DNA of 5,230 nucleotides from Micromonosporaceae bacterium (GTDB taxonomy: Bacteria > Actinomycetota > Actinomycetes > Mycobacteriales > Micromonosporaceae). Location of the stretch: assembly GCA_019690055.1 (NCBI GenBank), contig JADGGF010000335.1, forward strand, positions 1 to 5,230, read 5' to 3'. Under the pieces are notes generated by a model that saw only the letters and a list, made by a program, of their open reading frames with translations, searched no databases and was not told the origin of the DNA. Both the position numbers and the translations under genes were made by a program. Each line of letters begins with the position of its first letter. Within the stretch, counting starts at the first letter, position 1. This document shows, one piece after another, positions 1-5,230 of this stretch.

Positions 1-1062
1 CACCGCAGCCGAGGCGGTGGGCTGGCCGATGACGGGCCGGTGTGGGTGGGACGGCACCGGCACATCCGAAGCCGGGGTGCCCGAAACGGGGGTACTGGGA
101 ACGCGGGTGTCGGGCACCGGCCACGCCTCGGCGGGTAGGCCGGGAGTGTGGCGGACCGGCTGGTCGTCTGTCGCGGGTGGACGGACCACCGTGGTGACGG
201 CGGTCCTGGCGGCCGCGGGCGCCGGGGACTCGATACCCAGCGCTCCCCGCTGCAGTGCCTCGGAGAACTCCAGCGCCGAGCCATGGCGCTGGGCCGGCAG
301 TTTCGCCATGGCCCGGCGGAGTTCCGCGATCAGCCACTCCGGCACGTCCTCGCGGGTCATCTCCGGCAACGGTTCGTGCAGCACCCGGTCCCGGAACTGG
401 TACATGTCCACATCGGGACGTTTCGGGTCGACGAACGGCGGATGCCCGACGAGCAGCGTCCACATCGTCGAAGCGAGGCTGTACACGTCGGACAGTCCGG
501 ACTGGGCCTGGTGCAGCAACGCCTCGGGCGAGGCGTGGTGCGGCGTCATCATCTCGCGGGTCAGCGTGCTGCTCAGCTCGTCGGGCGCCCGGGCGATGCC
601 GAAGTCGGTCAGCGCCGGTCCGAACCGGGACCGCAGGATGTTCGACGGCTTGACGTCGCGGTGCACGATGCCCACCTCGTGGGCGGCATGGAGCGCCTGG
701 CCGATCTTGATGCCGACCTCGATCACGTCGTCGACTGGCAGCGGGCCCCGCTGGCGCAGGATCTGGGCGTACGACCCGCCCTCGCAGTACTCCATCACGA
801 TGTATCGACGGTCGTCCGGGGTGACCCCGGTGTCGATGATCGAGACGATGTGGGGCTGGCTCGACAGCGCCACGGTGGTGGCCAGCTCGCGCTCGACGTT
901 GACGGGGATTGATCCAGCGTTGGTGTCGGCGGTGATCACCTTGATGGCGACCGGCCGATTCAGCGCCGTCTGCGTCGCCCGGAACACCAGGGCGGTCGTG
1001 CCGTGCGCGATCAACTCCGGGTCGGAGTATCCGGGCAGCGCGGGCAGCAGCGGCGCGTTCAT
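1..1062 (-). CDS. Ser/Thr protein kinase (Pkn/Hanks type), N-terminal 354 residues, C-terminus beyond the window
   Basis: This gene is read on the complement from ATG at 1062-1060 and stays open to the window edge. It encodes a eukaryotic-like kinase that transfers phosphate from ATP to Ser/Thr of protein substrates. The kinase domain spans about residues 10-272. Visible landmarks are VAIK with ATP-anchoring Lys41, a C-helix Glu at 57 or 59, catalytic loop HRDVKPSN at 134-141 (Asp136, Asn141), DFG at 153-155, P+1 Thr173, SPE at 178-180 in place of APE, structural Asp192, and Arg259 in the last subdomain. The catalytic set is complete, so it should be active. The glycine loop is reduced: positions 19, 21 and 24 are Ala, Gly, Ala where GxGxxG is usual. 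From about residue 279 the protein becomes a Pro/Thr/Ser/Val-rich linker. No membrane segment is visible, but one could follow outside the window, as in many Pkn proteins. GAGGGG at 1072-1067, four bases before ATG, supports the start. The substrate is unknown. The gene is divergent from ettA. Confidence 0.95.
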   Translation of the reverse strand, partial: MNAPLLPALPGYSDPELIAHGTTALVFRATQTALNRPVAIKVITADTNAGSIPVNVERELATTVALSSQPHIVSIIDTGVTPDDRRYIVMEYCEGGSYAQILRQRGPLPVDDVIEVGIKIGQALHAAHEVGIVHRDVKPSNILRSRFGPALTDFGIARAPDELSSTLTREMMTPHHASPEALLHQAQSGLSDVYSLASTMWTLLVGHPPFVDPKRPDVDMYQFRDRVLHEPLPEMTREDVPEWLIAELRRAMAKLPAQRHGSALEFSEALQRGALGIESPAPAAARTAVTTVVRPPATDDQPVRHTPGLPAEAWPVPDTRVPSTPVSGTPASDVPVPSHPHRPVIGQPTASAAV

Positions 1063-1102
1063 CGATCCCCTCGGCGTTTGCGCGCACAGATGGTCCCGGG
1101 GA

Positions 1103-1108
1103 AGCCTA
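1103..1108 (-). promoter_or_regulatory. Putative −10 element TAGGCT of the kinase promoter
   Basis: Read on the minus strand, this hexamer is TAGGCT, a good match to the actinobacterial housekeeping −10 (TANNNT, often TAGGNT). A start about 7 bases downstream would fall near 1096. That would give a leader of roughly 34 bases containing the GAGGGG ribosome binding site. I see no convincing −35 box. At the usual 17-bp spacing the −35 position reads CACGCG, the inner arm of a dyad. The call rests on one hexamer plus sensible placement. Confidence 0.5.
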
Positions 1109-1125
1109 ATGCCACCCGTACGACC

Positions 1126-1141
1126 CGCGTGTCCGCACGCG
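1126..1141. repeat. Perfect 6-bp dyad over the −35 position of the kinase promoter
   Basis: CGCGTG at 1126-1131 and CACGCG at 1136-1141 are exact reverse complements around the 4-bp centre TCCG. The dyad lies 17 bp upstream of the putative kinase −10 hexamer, where a regulator could block or replace −35 recognition. Short GC-rich dyads arise often by chance in DNA of this composition. The operator reading is an inference from position only. Confidence 0.3.
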
Positions 1142-1288
1142 TCCCGAGCCGGAGAACAGGGGTGCGGTGGTCTGGCCGCCAGGCGATCCTCCGCTACCGG
1201 TCGATGGCCGACAGTCCCGTCGGCGTAGCGCTTTCCGCCCGCGCAGCCCAGCCGGCGCGGTGGCGGCGTGATCCGGTGTGTGTCCGGG

Positions 1289-1319
1289 GCCACCCTGAGC
1301 GGTACGGCGGGCGGGTGGC
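1289..1319. repeat. Perfect 7-bp inverted repeat upstream of ettA
   Basis: GCCACCC at 1289-1295 and GGGTGGC at 1313-1319 are exact reverse complements separated by 17 bp. The right arm ends four bases before the −10-like GACAAT, so the dyad covers the −35 region if that promoter is real. It could be an operator for a dimeric regulator or a chance GC-rich dyad. It lacks a following T tract, so it is not an intrinsic terminator. Confidence 0.3.
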
Positions 1320-1322
1320 TGG

Positions 1323-1328
1323 GACAAT
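1323..1328 (+). promoter_or_regulatory. Weak −10-like hexamer GACAAT upstream of ettA
   Basis: GACAAT keeps A at position 2 and T at position 6, the two most important −10 bases, but lacks the initial T. A start about 7 bases downstream would leave a leader of roughly 33 bases before the GTG at 1368, including the purine-rich site at 1348-1355. The sequence 16-18 bp upstream does not resemble TTGACA. It is the best candidate between 1200 and 1367, but it is weak. Confidence 0.25.
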
Positions 1329-1367
1329 GGGGGAGCAATCAGACCACAGGGAGGGTGGGCACAAACC

Positions 1368-3044
1368 GTGGCCCAGTACATCTACACGCTGGAGAAGGCG
1401 CGCAAGGCGCACGGCGACAAGGTCGTCCTCGATGACGTGACGCTCGCCTTCCTACCCGGCGCGAAGATCGGCGTCGTCGGTCCCAACGGCGCCGGCAAGT
1501 CGACCCTGCTCAAGGTCATGGCCGGGCTGGAGACGCTGAGCAACGGCGAGGCCCGGCTCATGCCGGGTTACACGGTCGGGCTGCTGGCCCAGGAGCCGCC
1601 GCTGGACGAGTCCAAGACCGTGCTCGGCAACATCGAGCAGGCGGTGGCGGCGACCAAGGCCAAGCTGGCCCGGTTCAATGAGATCGCCGAGCGGATGGCG
1701 ACCGAATACTCCGACGAGCTCATGGAGGAGATGGGCCGGCTGCAGGAGGAGCTCGACCACGCCGACGCCTGGGACCTCGACGCCCGGCTGGAGCAGGCGA
1801 TGGACGCGCTGCGCTGCCCGCCCCCCGACTCGCCAGTCACCGAGCTCTCCGGCGGTGAGCGCCGCCGGGTGGCGCTGTGCAAGCTGCTGCTGGAGCAGCC
1901 GGACCTGCTGCTGCTCGACGAGCCGACCAACCACTTGGACGCCGAGAGCGTGCAGTGGCTGGAGCAGCACCTGGCCAAGTACCCGGGCACGGTCATCGCG
2001 ATCACCCACGACCGCTACTTCCTGGACAACGTGGCCCAGTGGATCCTCGAGCTCGACCGCGGCCGGGCGATCGGGTACGAGGGCAACTACTCCACCTACC
2101 TGGACAAGAAAGCGGCTCGGCTGGCCGTGCAGGGGCGCAAGGACGCCAAGCTGCGCAAGCGGCTGGCCGAGGAGCTGGAGTGGGTCCGGTCCAACGCCCG
2201 CGCCCGCCAGACCAAGTCCCGGGCGCGGCTGGAGCGCTACGAGGAGATGGCGGCCGAGGCGGAGAAGACCCGCAAGCTCGACTTCGAGGAGATCCAGATC
2301 CCGCCGGGCCCGCGGCTGGGCAACCTGGTGATCGAGGTCAACAACCTCACCAAGGGCTTCGGCGACCGGGTGCTCATTCGCGACCTGTCGTTTTCGTTGC
2401 CCCGCAACGGGATCGTCGGCATCATCGGTCCGAACGGGGTGGGTAAGACGACTCTGTTCAAGACCATCGTCGGCCTGGAGCAGCCCGATTCCGGCACGGT
2501 GAAGATCGGCGATACGGTGCTGCTGTCCTATGTGGACCAGAACCGCGCCGGGCTGGACCCGAACAAGACCGTGTGGGAGGTCGTCTCCGACGGGCTGGAC
2601 CACCTGATGGTCGGCAAGGTCGAGATGCCGTCGCGGGCCTACGTGGCCGCCTTCGGGTTCAAGGGGCCCGACCAGCAGAAGCCGACCGGGGTGCTCTCCG
2701 GCGGTGAGCGCAACCGGCTCAATCTCGCGCTGACGCTGAAGATCGGCGGCAACGTGATCCTGCTCGACGAGCCGACCAACGACTTGGACGTGGAGACTCT
2801 GTCCTCGTTGGAGAACGCGCTGCTGGAGTTCCCCGGCTGTGCCGTGGTCATCTCCCACGACCGGATGTTCCTCGACCGGGTGGCCACGCACATCCTCGCC
2901 TGGGAGGGCGACGACGAGGACCCGGCGAAGTGGTTCTGGTTCGAGGGCAACTTCGAGGCGTACGAGAAGAACAAGGTCGAGCGGCTGGGCGTCGAGGCGG
3001 CCCGACCGCACCGGGTCACCCACCGTCGGCTCACCCGCGACTGA
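1368..3044 (+). CDS. ettA: Energy-dependent translational throttle protein EttA (ABC-F ATPase)
   Basis: This 558-residue cytosolic ABC-F protein closely follows E. coli EttA (555 residues) along its length, including the MAQ start and the GEMPSRAY-like region. EttA binds the ribosomal E site and lets the first peptide bond form according to the ATP/ADP ratio. Nucleotide domain 1 has Walker A at 38-46 (Lys44), LSGGE at 160-164, Walker B ending DE at 184-185, and switch His214. The arm inserted in this domain is about 94-138, which matches the EttA-type arm. The charged linker that contacts P-site tRNA is about 243-317. Domain 2 has Walker A at 354-362 (GPNGVGKTT), LSGGE at 443-447, DE at 468-469, and His498. 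Both sites look catalytically intact. The GTG start fits the family N-terminus and follows a purine-rich site at 1348-1359. It is the first gene of a tight rightward operon. Antibiotic-resistance ABC-F proteins are unlikely given the EttA arm and near-complete colinearity. The mycobacterial counterpart is Rv2477c. Confidence 0.97.
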   Translation: MAQYIYTLEKARKAHGDKVVLDDVTLAFLPGAKIGVVGPNGAGKSTLLKVMAGLETLSNGEARLMPGYTVGLLAQEPPLDESKTVLGNIEQAVAATKAKLARFNEIAERMATEYSDELMEEMGRLQEELDHADAWDLDARLEQAMDALRCPPPDSPVTELSGGERRRVALCKLLLEQPDLLLLDEPTNHLDAESVQWLEQHLAKYPGTVIAITHDRYFLDNVAQWILELDRGRAIGYEGNYSTYLDKKAARLAVQGRKDAKLRKRLAEELEWVRSNARARQTKSRARLERYEEMAAEAEKTRKLDFEEIQIPPGPRLGNLVIEVNNLTKGFGDRVLIRDLSFSLPRNGIVGIIGPNGVGKTTLFKTIVGLEQPDSGTVKIGDTVLLSYVDQNRAGLDPNKTVWEVVSDGLDHLMVGKVEMPSRAYVAAFGFKGPDQQKPTGVLSGGERNRLNLALTLKIGGNVILLDEPTNDLDVETLSSLENALLEFPGCAVVISHDRMFLDRVATHILAWEGDDEDPAKWFWFEGNFEAYEKNKVERLGVEAARPHRVTHRRLTRD

Positions 3045-3053
3045 GATACGTCG

Positions 3054-3479
3054 ATGCGGTTCGTGCACGAGTGCGCGCTGCGCTGGTCCGATCTGGACGC
3101 GTACGGGCACGTCAACAACGCGCGCTTCCTCACCCTGCTCGAGGAGGCGCGGGTGGCGTTGTTCTTCCTGGGCGCGCGCAAGGCCGGGCTGACGTCCTTT
3201 GAGGACGGCATCGTCATCGTGCGGCACGAGATCGACTATCTGCGGCCGGTCACCTACGGCACGGGCCCGGACGGGACGCCGCGCCCGCCGGAGGTGCGCG
3301 TCGAGCTGTGGGTGGAGGAGGTCCGGCCCAGCCGGGTCACCGTCGCGTACGAGCTCTTCGACGCCGACACCCTCGCCTGCCGCGCCCGGTCGGTCTGCGC
3401 ACCGGTCAACCCGACCACGATGGCGCCCCGCCGGCTCACCGACGCGGAGCGGGCCTTCCTCGCCGACTGGACGGCCTGA
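3054..3479 (+). CDS. Hotdog-fold acyl-CoA thioesterase (4HBT/YbgC/FadM-like)
   Basis: This 141-residue protein has the usual size for single-domain 4HBT thioesterases, which hydrolyse acyl-CoA to free acid and CoA and work as dimers or tetramers. The family signature lies at residues 10-25: Arg-Trp-Ser-Asp-Leu-Asp, then Tyr-Gly-His-Val-Asn-Asn-Ala. Asp15 aligns with the catalytic Asp of 4-hydroxybenzoyl-CoA thioesterase. His19-Asn22 mark the start of the central hotdog helix. The pattern from about 52 to 120 fits the hotdog β-sheet, with a Gly/Pro-rich loop at 69-80. The C-terminal Pro-Arg-Arg-Leu and Glu-Arg run is common in actinobacterial members. No signal peptide is seen, so it should be cytosolic. 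ATG lies 9 bp after the ettA stop with a weak GAGA site overlapping that stop, so translation is probably coupled. The substrate cannot be read from the sequence. Confidence 0.9.
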   Translation: MRFVHECALRWSDLDAYGHVNNARFLTLLEEARVALFFLGARKAGLTSFEDGIVIVRHEIDYLRPVTYGTGPDGTPRPPEVRVELWVEEVRPSRVTVAYELFDADTLACRARSVCAPVNPTTMAPRRLTDAERAFLADWTA

Positions 3480-3485
3480 GGTGCC

Positions 3486-4244
3486 GTGATCGCGGCGGCG
3501 GACCGGCCGATGCTGGCGCAGTTCGTCTCCCGACTGCTGCGTCTGGATCCGGGTGCCGTCGTGCGGCTGCGGCCCGAGCCGGACGGGTCGGGCTACGCGT
3601 GGGCGATGCTGCCGTTCCGGGTGCTGGTGGGTCGGCGCCTGTCGCAGCCACCGCCGGCCGACGTCACGGTGCGCGCCGCCGACCTGGCCACGGCCCTGAC
3701 CGGCGGGGAGCTGGGCGAGCTGGCTCGGCGGGATGAGGCGTGGCGGTGGCCGGTGCCGCCGTCGGCGGGGCGGGCGGTGGAGCACATCCCCGTCGCCGAG
3801 GTGCGTCGGCTCGCCGAGGCCGCCGCCCGGACGGTCCGGCGAGCCATGACTGAGGGTGTCAACGGCCGAGCGGTGGGTGAGCGGGCCCTGCGGGACGCGC
3901 TGCTCGACCACGTGGCGATCGTGGTCACCGGCGATGACGGCGAGCGGGTCGAGATTCCCCAGCGCATGGTGCAGGCCCTTGTCCGGACCGGCCTGCTCGA
4001 GGCGACCGGGACCAATGTGGGCGCCGATCCGGGCGCAAGCGTCGGCGCGGTGACAGCCAGCGTGAGTGCCGCCACGGAGAGTGTTGGCGTGAGCGCCGAC
4101 ACAGAGAGTATCGATGCCGTGGCAGTGAGGCGCACCATGGCCTGGATCGGAATGTCGAGTCGGTACGGTTCGGCCTGGTATCGTCCGATCTCGCCCCTCC
4201 GGATGAGCCGAGGGGTTGACGGAAGACCCGGCACGTTCAGATGA
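3486..4244 (+). CDS. Conserved-looking protein of unknown function with a low-complexity insertion
   Basis: I do not assign this 252-residue protein to a named family. The GTG start lies 6 bp after the thioesterase stop. GAGG at 3478-3481 overlaps that stop, so the gene is very likely translationally coupled. A later ATG at 3510 has no ribosome binding site. Residues 1-172 have strong coding bias and look folded: an Arg-rich start, a mixed strand/helix segment with Pro-Phe-Arg-Val-Leu-Val at 43-48, helices near 62-82 and 103-121, then a conserved-looking run at 125-171. Residues 175-214 are Gly/Ala/Val/Ser/Thr-rich, with a 9-residue tandem repeat at 193-210. A structured-looking stretch rich in Trp and Tyr resumes at 218-239, including Ala-Trp-Tyr-Arg-Pro, and a 13-residue polar tail ends the protein. 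No signal peptide or membrane segment is seen. By hand count, third-position GC falls from about 90% (first 176 codons) to just over 70% afterwards. Position in the ettA operon is the only functional clue. Confidence 0.85.
   Translation: MIAAADRPMLAQFVSRLLRLDPGAVVRLRPEPDGSGYAWAMLPFRVLVGRRLSQPPPADVTVRAADLATALTGGELGELARRDEAWRWPVPPSAGRAVEHIPVAEVRRLAEAAARTVRRAMTEGVNGRAVGERALRDALLDHVAIVVTGDDGERVEIPQRMVQALVRTGLLEATGTNVGADPGASVGAVTASVSAATESVGVSADTESIDAVAVRRTMAWIGMSSRYGSAWYRPISPLRMSRGVDGRPGTFR
4062..4115 (+). repeat. Two-copy 27-bp in-frame tandem repeat
   Basis: Unit 1 is 4062-4088 and unit 2 is 4089-4115. They are adjacent, equal in length and in frame, and they encode VSAATESVG and VSADTESID (residues 193-201 and 202-210). 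They differ at about eight bases, so the duplication is not recent, or the units have drifted under relaxed constraint. The preceding 27 bases match only weakly. The repeat sits inside the low-complexity insertion of the surrounding gene. Confidence 0.75.
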
Positions 4245-4259
4245 TGTCGGTTCATACGA

Positions 4260-4283
4260 ACAGCCCGACCAACCAGGGGCTGT
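4260..4283 (+). other. Short hairpin between the unknown gene and the YbjN gene
   Basis: ACAGCCC at 4260-4266 and GGGCTGT at 4277-4283 can form a perfect 7-bp stem with a 10-base loop, 16 bases after the upstream stop codon. No T tract follows, so it is not a classical intrinsic terminator. It could be a weak pause, a partial terminator or an RNA-processing site between the operon and the next gene. The rest of the 135-bp gap shows no clear promoter. TAGCGT at 4293-4298 fits TANNNT but has no −35 partner. Confidence 0.3.
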
Positions 4284-4363
4284 GGATCCAGATAGCGTTG
4301 GCGACACCCGCGCCGCATGGCGACCCTGTGCCCGCGGACGCCGACGTGGGGTGCTATGAGGAT

Positions 4364-4370
4364 GGAGGGG
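4364..4370 (+). promoter_or_regulatory. Strong ribosome binding site GGAGGGG setting the YbjN gene start
   Basis: GGAGGGG lies nine bases before the ATG at 4380. It decides between several in-frame ATGs (4317, 4356, 4362 and 4380). Only 4380 has a well-spaced purine-rich site, and 4362 lies next to the site itself. Confidence 0.8.
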
Positions 4371-4379
4371 CGCACGCCC

Positions 4380-5003
4380 ATGGCATGGTGGTCCTGGTTG
4401 AGCGGGCAGCGGTTCCGATCCCGCAATCGGTCCGAGTCTGACGTGCTGACGACCGCGACCCTCTCCGAGCTGTTCGCCCGGTCGGTGGCGATGAGCGAAG
4501 CCTCCTCTGACCGGCTGGACCGGTTCGGCAAGCCGACCGGCGGAGGGTCCCGGAGCCCGGTCCCGGCCCAGCGGTCGCCCGACACCGTCCGGCCGCTGTC
4601 CATGCGCCGCGTCCGTGAGGCGCTGGACCGGCTCGAGATTCGCTACCTCACCGACGCCGACGGCAGCCTGCTGGCGATGTGGGAGCGCCACGCCGTGCTC
4701 TTCGCCATCGAGGGCCCGGAGGACGAGATCCTCGTCATGCGCGGCCGCCCGCACGGCACCGTTTCGCCCGACTGGGCCGACCGGGCCTACCGCGTGGTCA
4801 ACGAGTGGAACCACACCCGTCGGTTCTGCAAGGCGTACGTCGGCGACCTCACCGAGCGGGGCATGCTGCCGATCTACGCGGAGATTCAGGTGCCGCTGCA
4901 GGCGGGCGTCCACGATCGCCTGCTGGACGAGTTGATCGACTGCGCCGCCGCGGTCACGAGCGCGTTCGTGGACTGGCTCTACGACGACGGCGCCCTGCTC
5001 TGA
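4380..5003 (+). CDS. YbjN-domain protein
   Basis: This is a 207-residue protein when started at the ATG with the strong upstream GGAGGGG. Residues about 73-205 resemble the YbjN domain, a small α/β fold related to type III secretion chaperones and common in actinobacteria. Supporting features are a leading helix (76-86), Ile-Arg-Tyr-Leu followed by an Asp-rich turn (87-95), a β-meander with Trp101 and Phe109, a central Trp-Asn-His segment (143-145) in which Val-Val-Asn-Glu-Trp-Asn is typical, a strand at 163-172, and a long C-terminal helix ending Phe-Val-Asp-Trp-Leu. Residues 1-20 are unusual, starting MAWWSW and then Arg/Ser-rich. Residues 50-72 are a Gly/Pro/Ser linker. No cleavable signal is present. 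E. coli YbjN is linked genetically to stress, motility and biofilm control, but the biochemical role is unknown and transfer of function to this protein would be a guess. A 135-bp gap separates it from the preceding operon, so it may be transcribed by read-through or from its own promoter. Confidence 0.85.
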   Translation: MAWWSWLSGQRFRSRNRSESDVLTTATLSELFARSVAMSEASSDRLDRFGKPTGGGSRSPVPAQRSPDTVRPLSMRRVREALDRLEIRYLTDADGSLLAMWERHAVLFAIEGPEDEILVMRGRPHGTVSPDWADRAYRVVNEWNHTRRFCKAYVGDLTERGMLPIYAEIQVPLQAGVHDRLLDELIDCAAAVTSAFVDWLYDDGALL

Positions 5004-5030
5004 GCCGTCTGGCGGCTGGCGACCTTGTTT
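5003..5030 (+). terminator. Possible weak terminator after the YbjN gene
   Basis: AGCCG at 5003-5007 and CGGCT at 5013-5017 form a perfect 5-bp stem with a 5-base loop that begins inside the stop codon. A modest T-rich stretch (CCTTGTTT, 5023-5030) follows six bases later. The stem is short and the T run is interrupted and offset, so the call is tentative. The position between two genes with separate expression signals is right for a terminator. Confidence 0.25.
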
Positions 5031-5106
5031 GACGACCGTCCCTGCGCGGCTGGGGCCGTCGCTGGTCGGTGATCAGCGGGGACAGCGGCAACGAGCGGTC
5101 GGCCAG

Positions 5107-5112
5107 TAGGCT
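5107..5112 (+). promoter_or_regulatory. −10 element TAGGCT of a leaderless lipoprotein promoter
   Basis: TAGGCT matches the actinobacterial −10 and is identical to the hexamer proposed for the kinase. A start about 7 bases downstream coincides with the GTG at 5119, which predicts a leaderless mRNA. No ribosome binding site is seen before the GTG, as expected for a leaderless gene. The −35 region is poor: the nearest GGGACA at 5079-5084 is 22 bp away. Extended or −35-weak promoters of this kind are common for leaderless actinobacterial genes. Confidence 0.6.
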
Positions 5113-5118
5113 CGCGCT

Positions 5119-5230
5119 GTGATCATCTCCGGTCGTCCGCGGACTTCGCTCGCCATCGCCGCCGCCTGCCTGGTCGTGCTGGCCGGATGTACGCCCGATT
5201 CGGGCGGGAACGAGACCAGCGAGCCCACCC
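5119..5230 (+). CDS. Secreted lipoprotein, N-terminal 37 residues only
   Basis: The gene starts at GTG 5119 and runs off the right edge. The visible part is a lipoprotein signal peptide. It has a short Arg-containing n-region (Arg6, Arg8), a hydrophobic core at about 11-22, and a lipobox Leu-Ala-Gly-Cys at 21-24. Cys24 should therefore be diacylated by Lgt, and the peptide cut by LspA before it. The mature N-terminus is Thr/Pro/Ser/Gly/Glu-rich, a normal flexible tether outside the membrane. The start is well fixed, because an in-frame TAG at 5107-5109 leaves GTG 5119 as the first possible start codon. What the mature protein does (solute binding, enzyme or other) cannot be judged from 14 residues. 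Confidence 0.85.
   Translation, partial: MIISGRPRTSLAIAAACLVVLAGCTPDSGGNETSEPT

Larger units (their letters stand above)
1063..1367. other. Divergent intergenic region between the kinase and ettA
   Basis: These 305 bp separate two divergently transcribed genes, so both promoters should lie here. The kinase side carries a minus-strand TAGGCT and a dyad just upstream of it. The ettA side carries a weak −10-like GACAAT, a dyad at 1289-1319 and a ribosome binding site at 1348-1355. Open frames crossing the region do not show actinobacterial codon bias or a recognisable protein. I see no RNA gene or repeat family between about 1145 and 1285. Confidence 0.7.

Noticed and set aside
17..1228. Plus-strand open frame of about 400 codons opposite the kinase
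   Set aside because: It is the complement of a gene with an unmistakable kinase domain. Its own product is Ser/Arg/Gly/Trp-rich with no recognisable fold and runs across the divergent promoter region.
1063..1367. Search for a small RNA or riboswitch in the divergent region
   Set aside because: Only short GC-rich dyads are present. I found no conserved riboswitch core, no tRNA-like fold and no terminator with a T tract.
4241..4441. A 66-codon frame starting at an ATGA overlap with the stop of the unknown protein
   Set aside because: The ATGA junction looks like translational coupling, but there is no ribosome binding site, it overlaps the well-supported YbjN start by about 60 bases, and the product resembles nothing known to me.
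3593..4603. Minus-strand open frame of about 336 codons with a Thr/Leu/Ala/Val repetitive stretch
   Set aside because: The repetitive look is the antisense image of the 27-bp repeat region in the plus-strand gene. There is no ribosome binding site, domain or coding bias in its favour.
1452..4913. Very long minus-strand open frame opposite ettA and the three genes after it
   Set aside because: High third-position GC of the plus-strand genes removes stops from the complementary frame. The antisense product is low-complexity Arg/Leu/Val/Gly/Pro sequence with no family signature, and it crosses four well-supported genes.
5070..5125. Two TGATCA palindromes (5070-5075 and 5120-5125) flanking the lipoprotein promoter
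   Set aside because: Six-base palindromes recur by chance, the flanks differ, and one falls inside the start of the coding sequence. This is not enough for an operator call.

Overview
The window is high-GC DNA of a typical actinobacterium. G and C strongly dominate third codon positions, GTG starts are frequent, and the two best promoter candidates carry the actinobacterial −10 hexamer TAGGCT. The protein styles (a Pkn-type kinase, an EttA-type ABC-F protein, a YbjN-fold protein with a Trp-rich N-terminus) suggest Micromonosporaceae (Micromonospora, Salinispora or relatives). The family-level assignment is an inference.

Layout. Positions 1-1062 (minus strand) hold the N-terminal 354 residues of a Ser/Thr protein kinase that runs off the left edge. 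A 305-bp divergent intergenic region (1063-1367) separates it from a rightward gene set. That set begins with ettA (1368-3044, energy-dependent translational throttle A), followed after 9 bp by a hotdog-fold acyl-CoA thioesterase (3054-3479) and after 6 bp by an unrecognised protein (3486-4244). These three are almost certainly one operon. After a 135-bp gap comes a YbjN-domain protein (4380-5003) with its own strong ribosome binding site. After a further 115-bp gap a lipoprotein gene starts at 5119 and is cut by the right edge. Its transcript looks leaderless.

How the genes may work together. EttA couples ribosome activity to cellular energy state. The thioesterase hydrolyses an unknown acyl-CoA. 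The third protein and the YbjN protein have no assigned reaction. Nothing in the sequence links them biochemically beyond co-orientation and, for the first three, tight spacing. The divergent kinase could share regulatory DNA with ettA, but this is not demonstrated.

I see no transposase, integrase, tRNA or rRNA, CRISPR array, toxin-antitoxin pair or phage gene. The region reads as ordinary chromosomal housekeeping DNA. The least ordinary parts are a low-complexity insertion with a 27-bp tandem repeat in the third operon protein, a reduced glycine loop in the kinase, and a perfect dyad upstream of the kinase's −10 hexamer. I found no convincing undescribed system.
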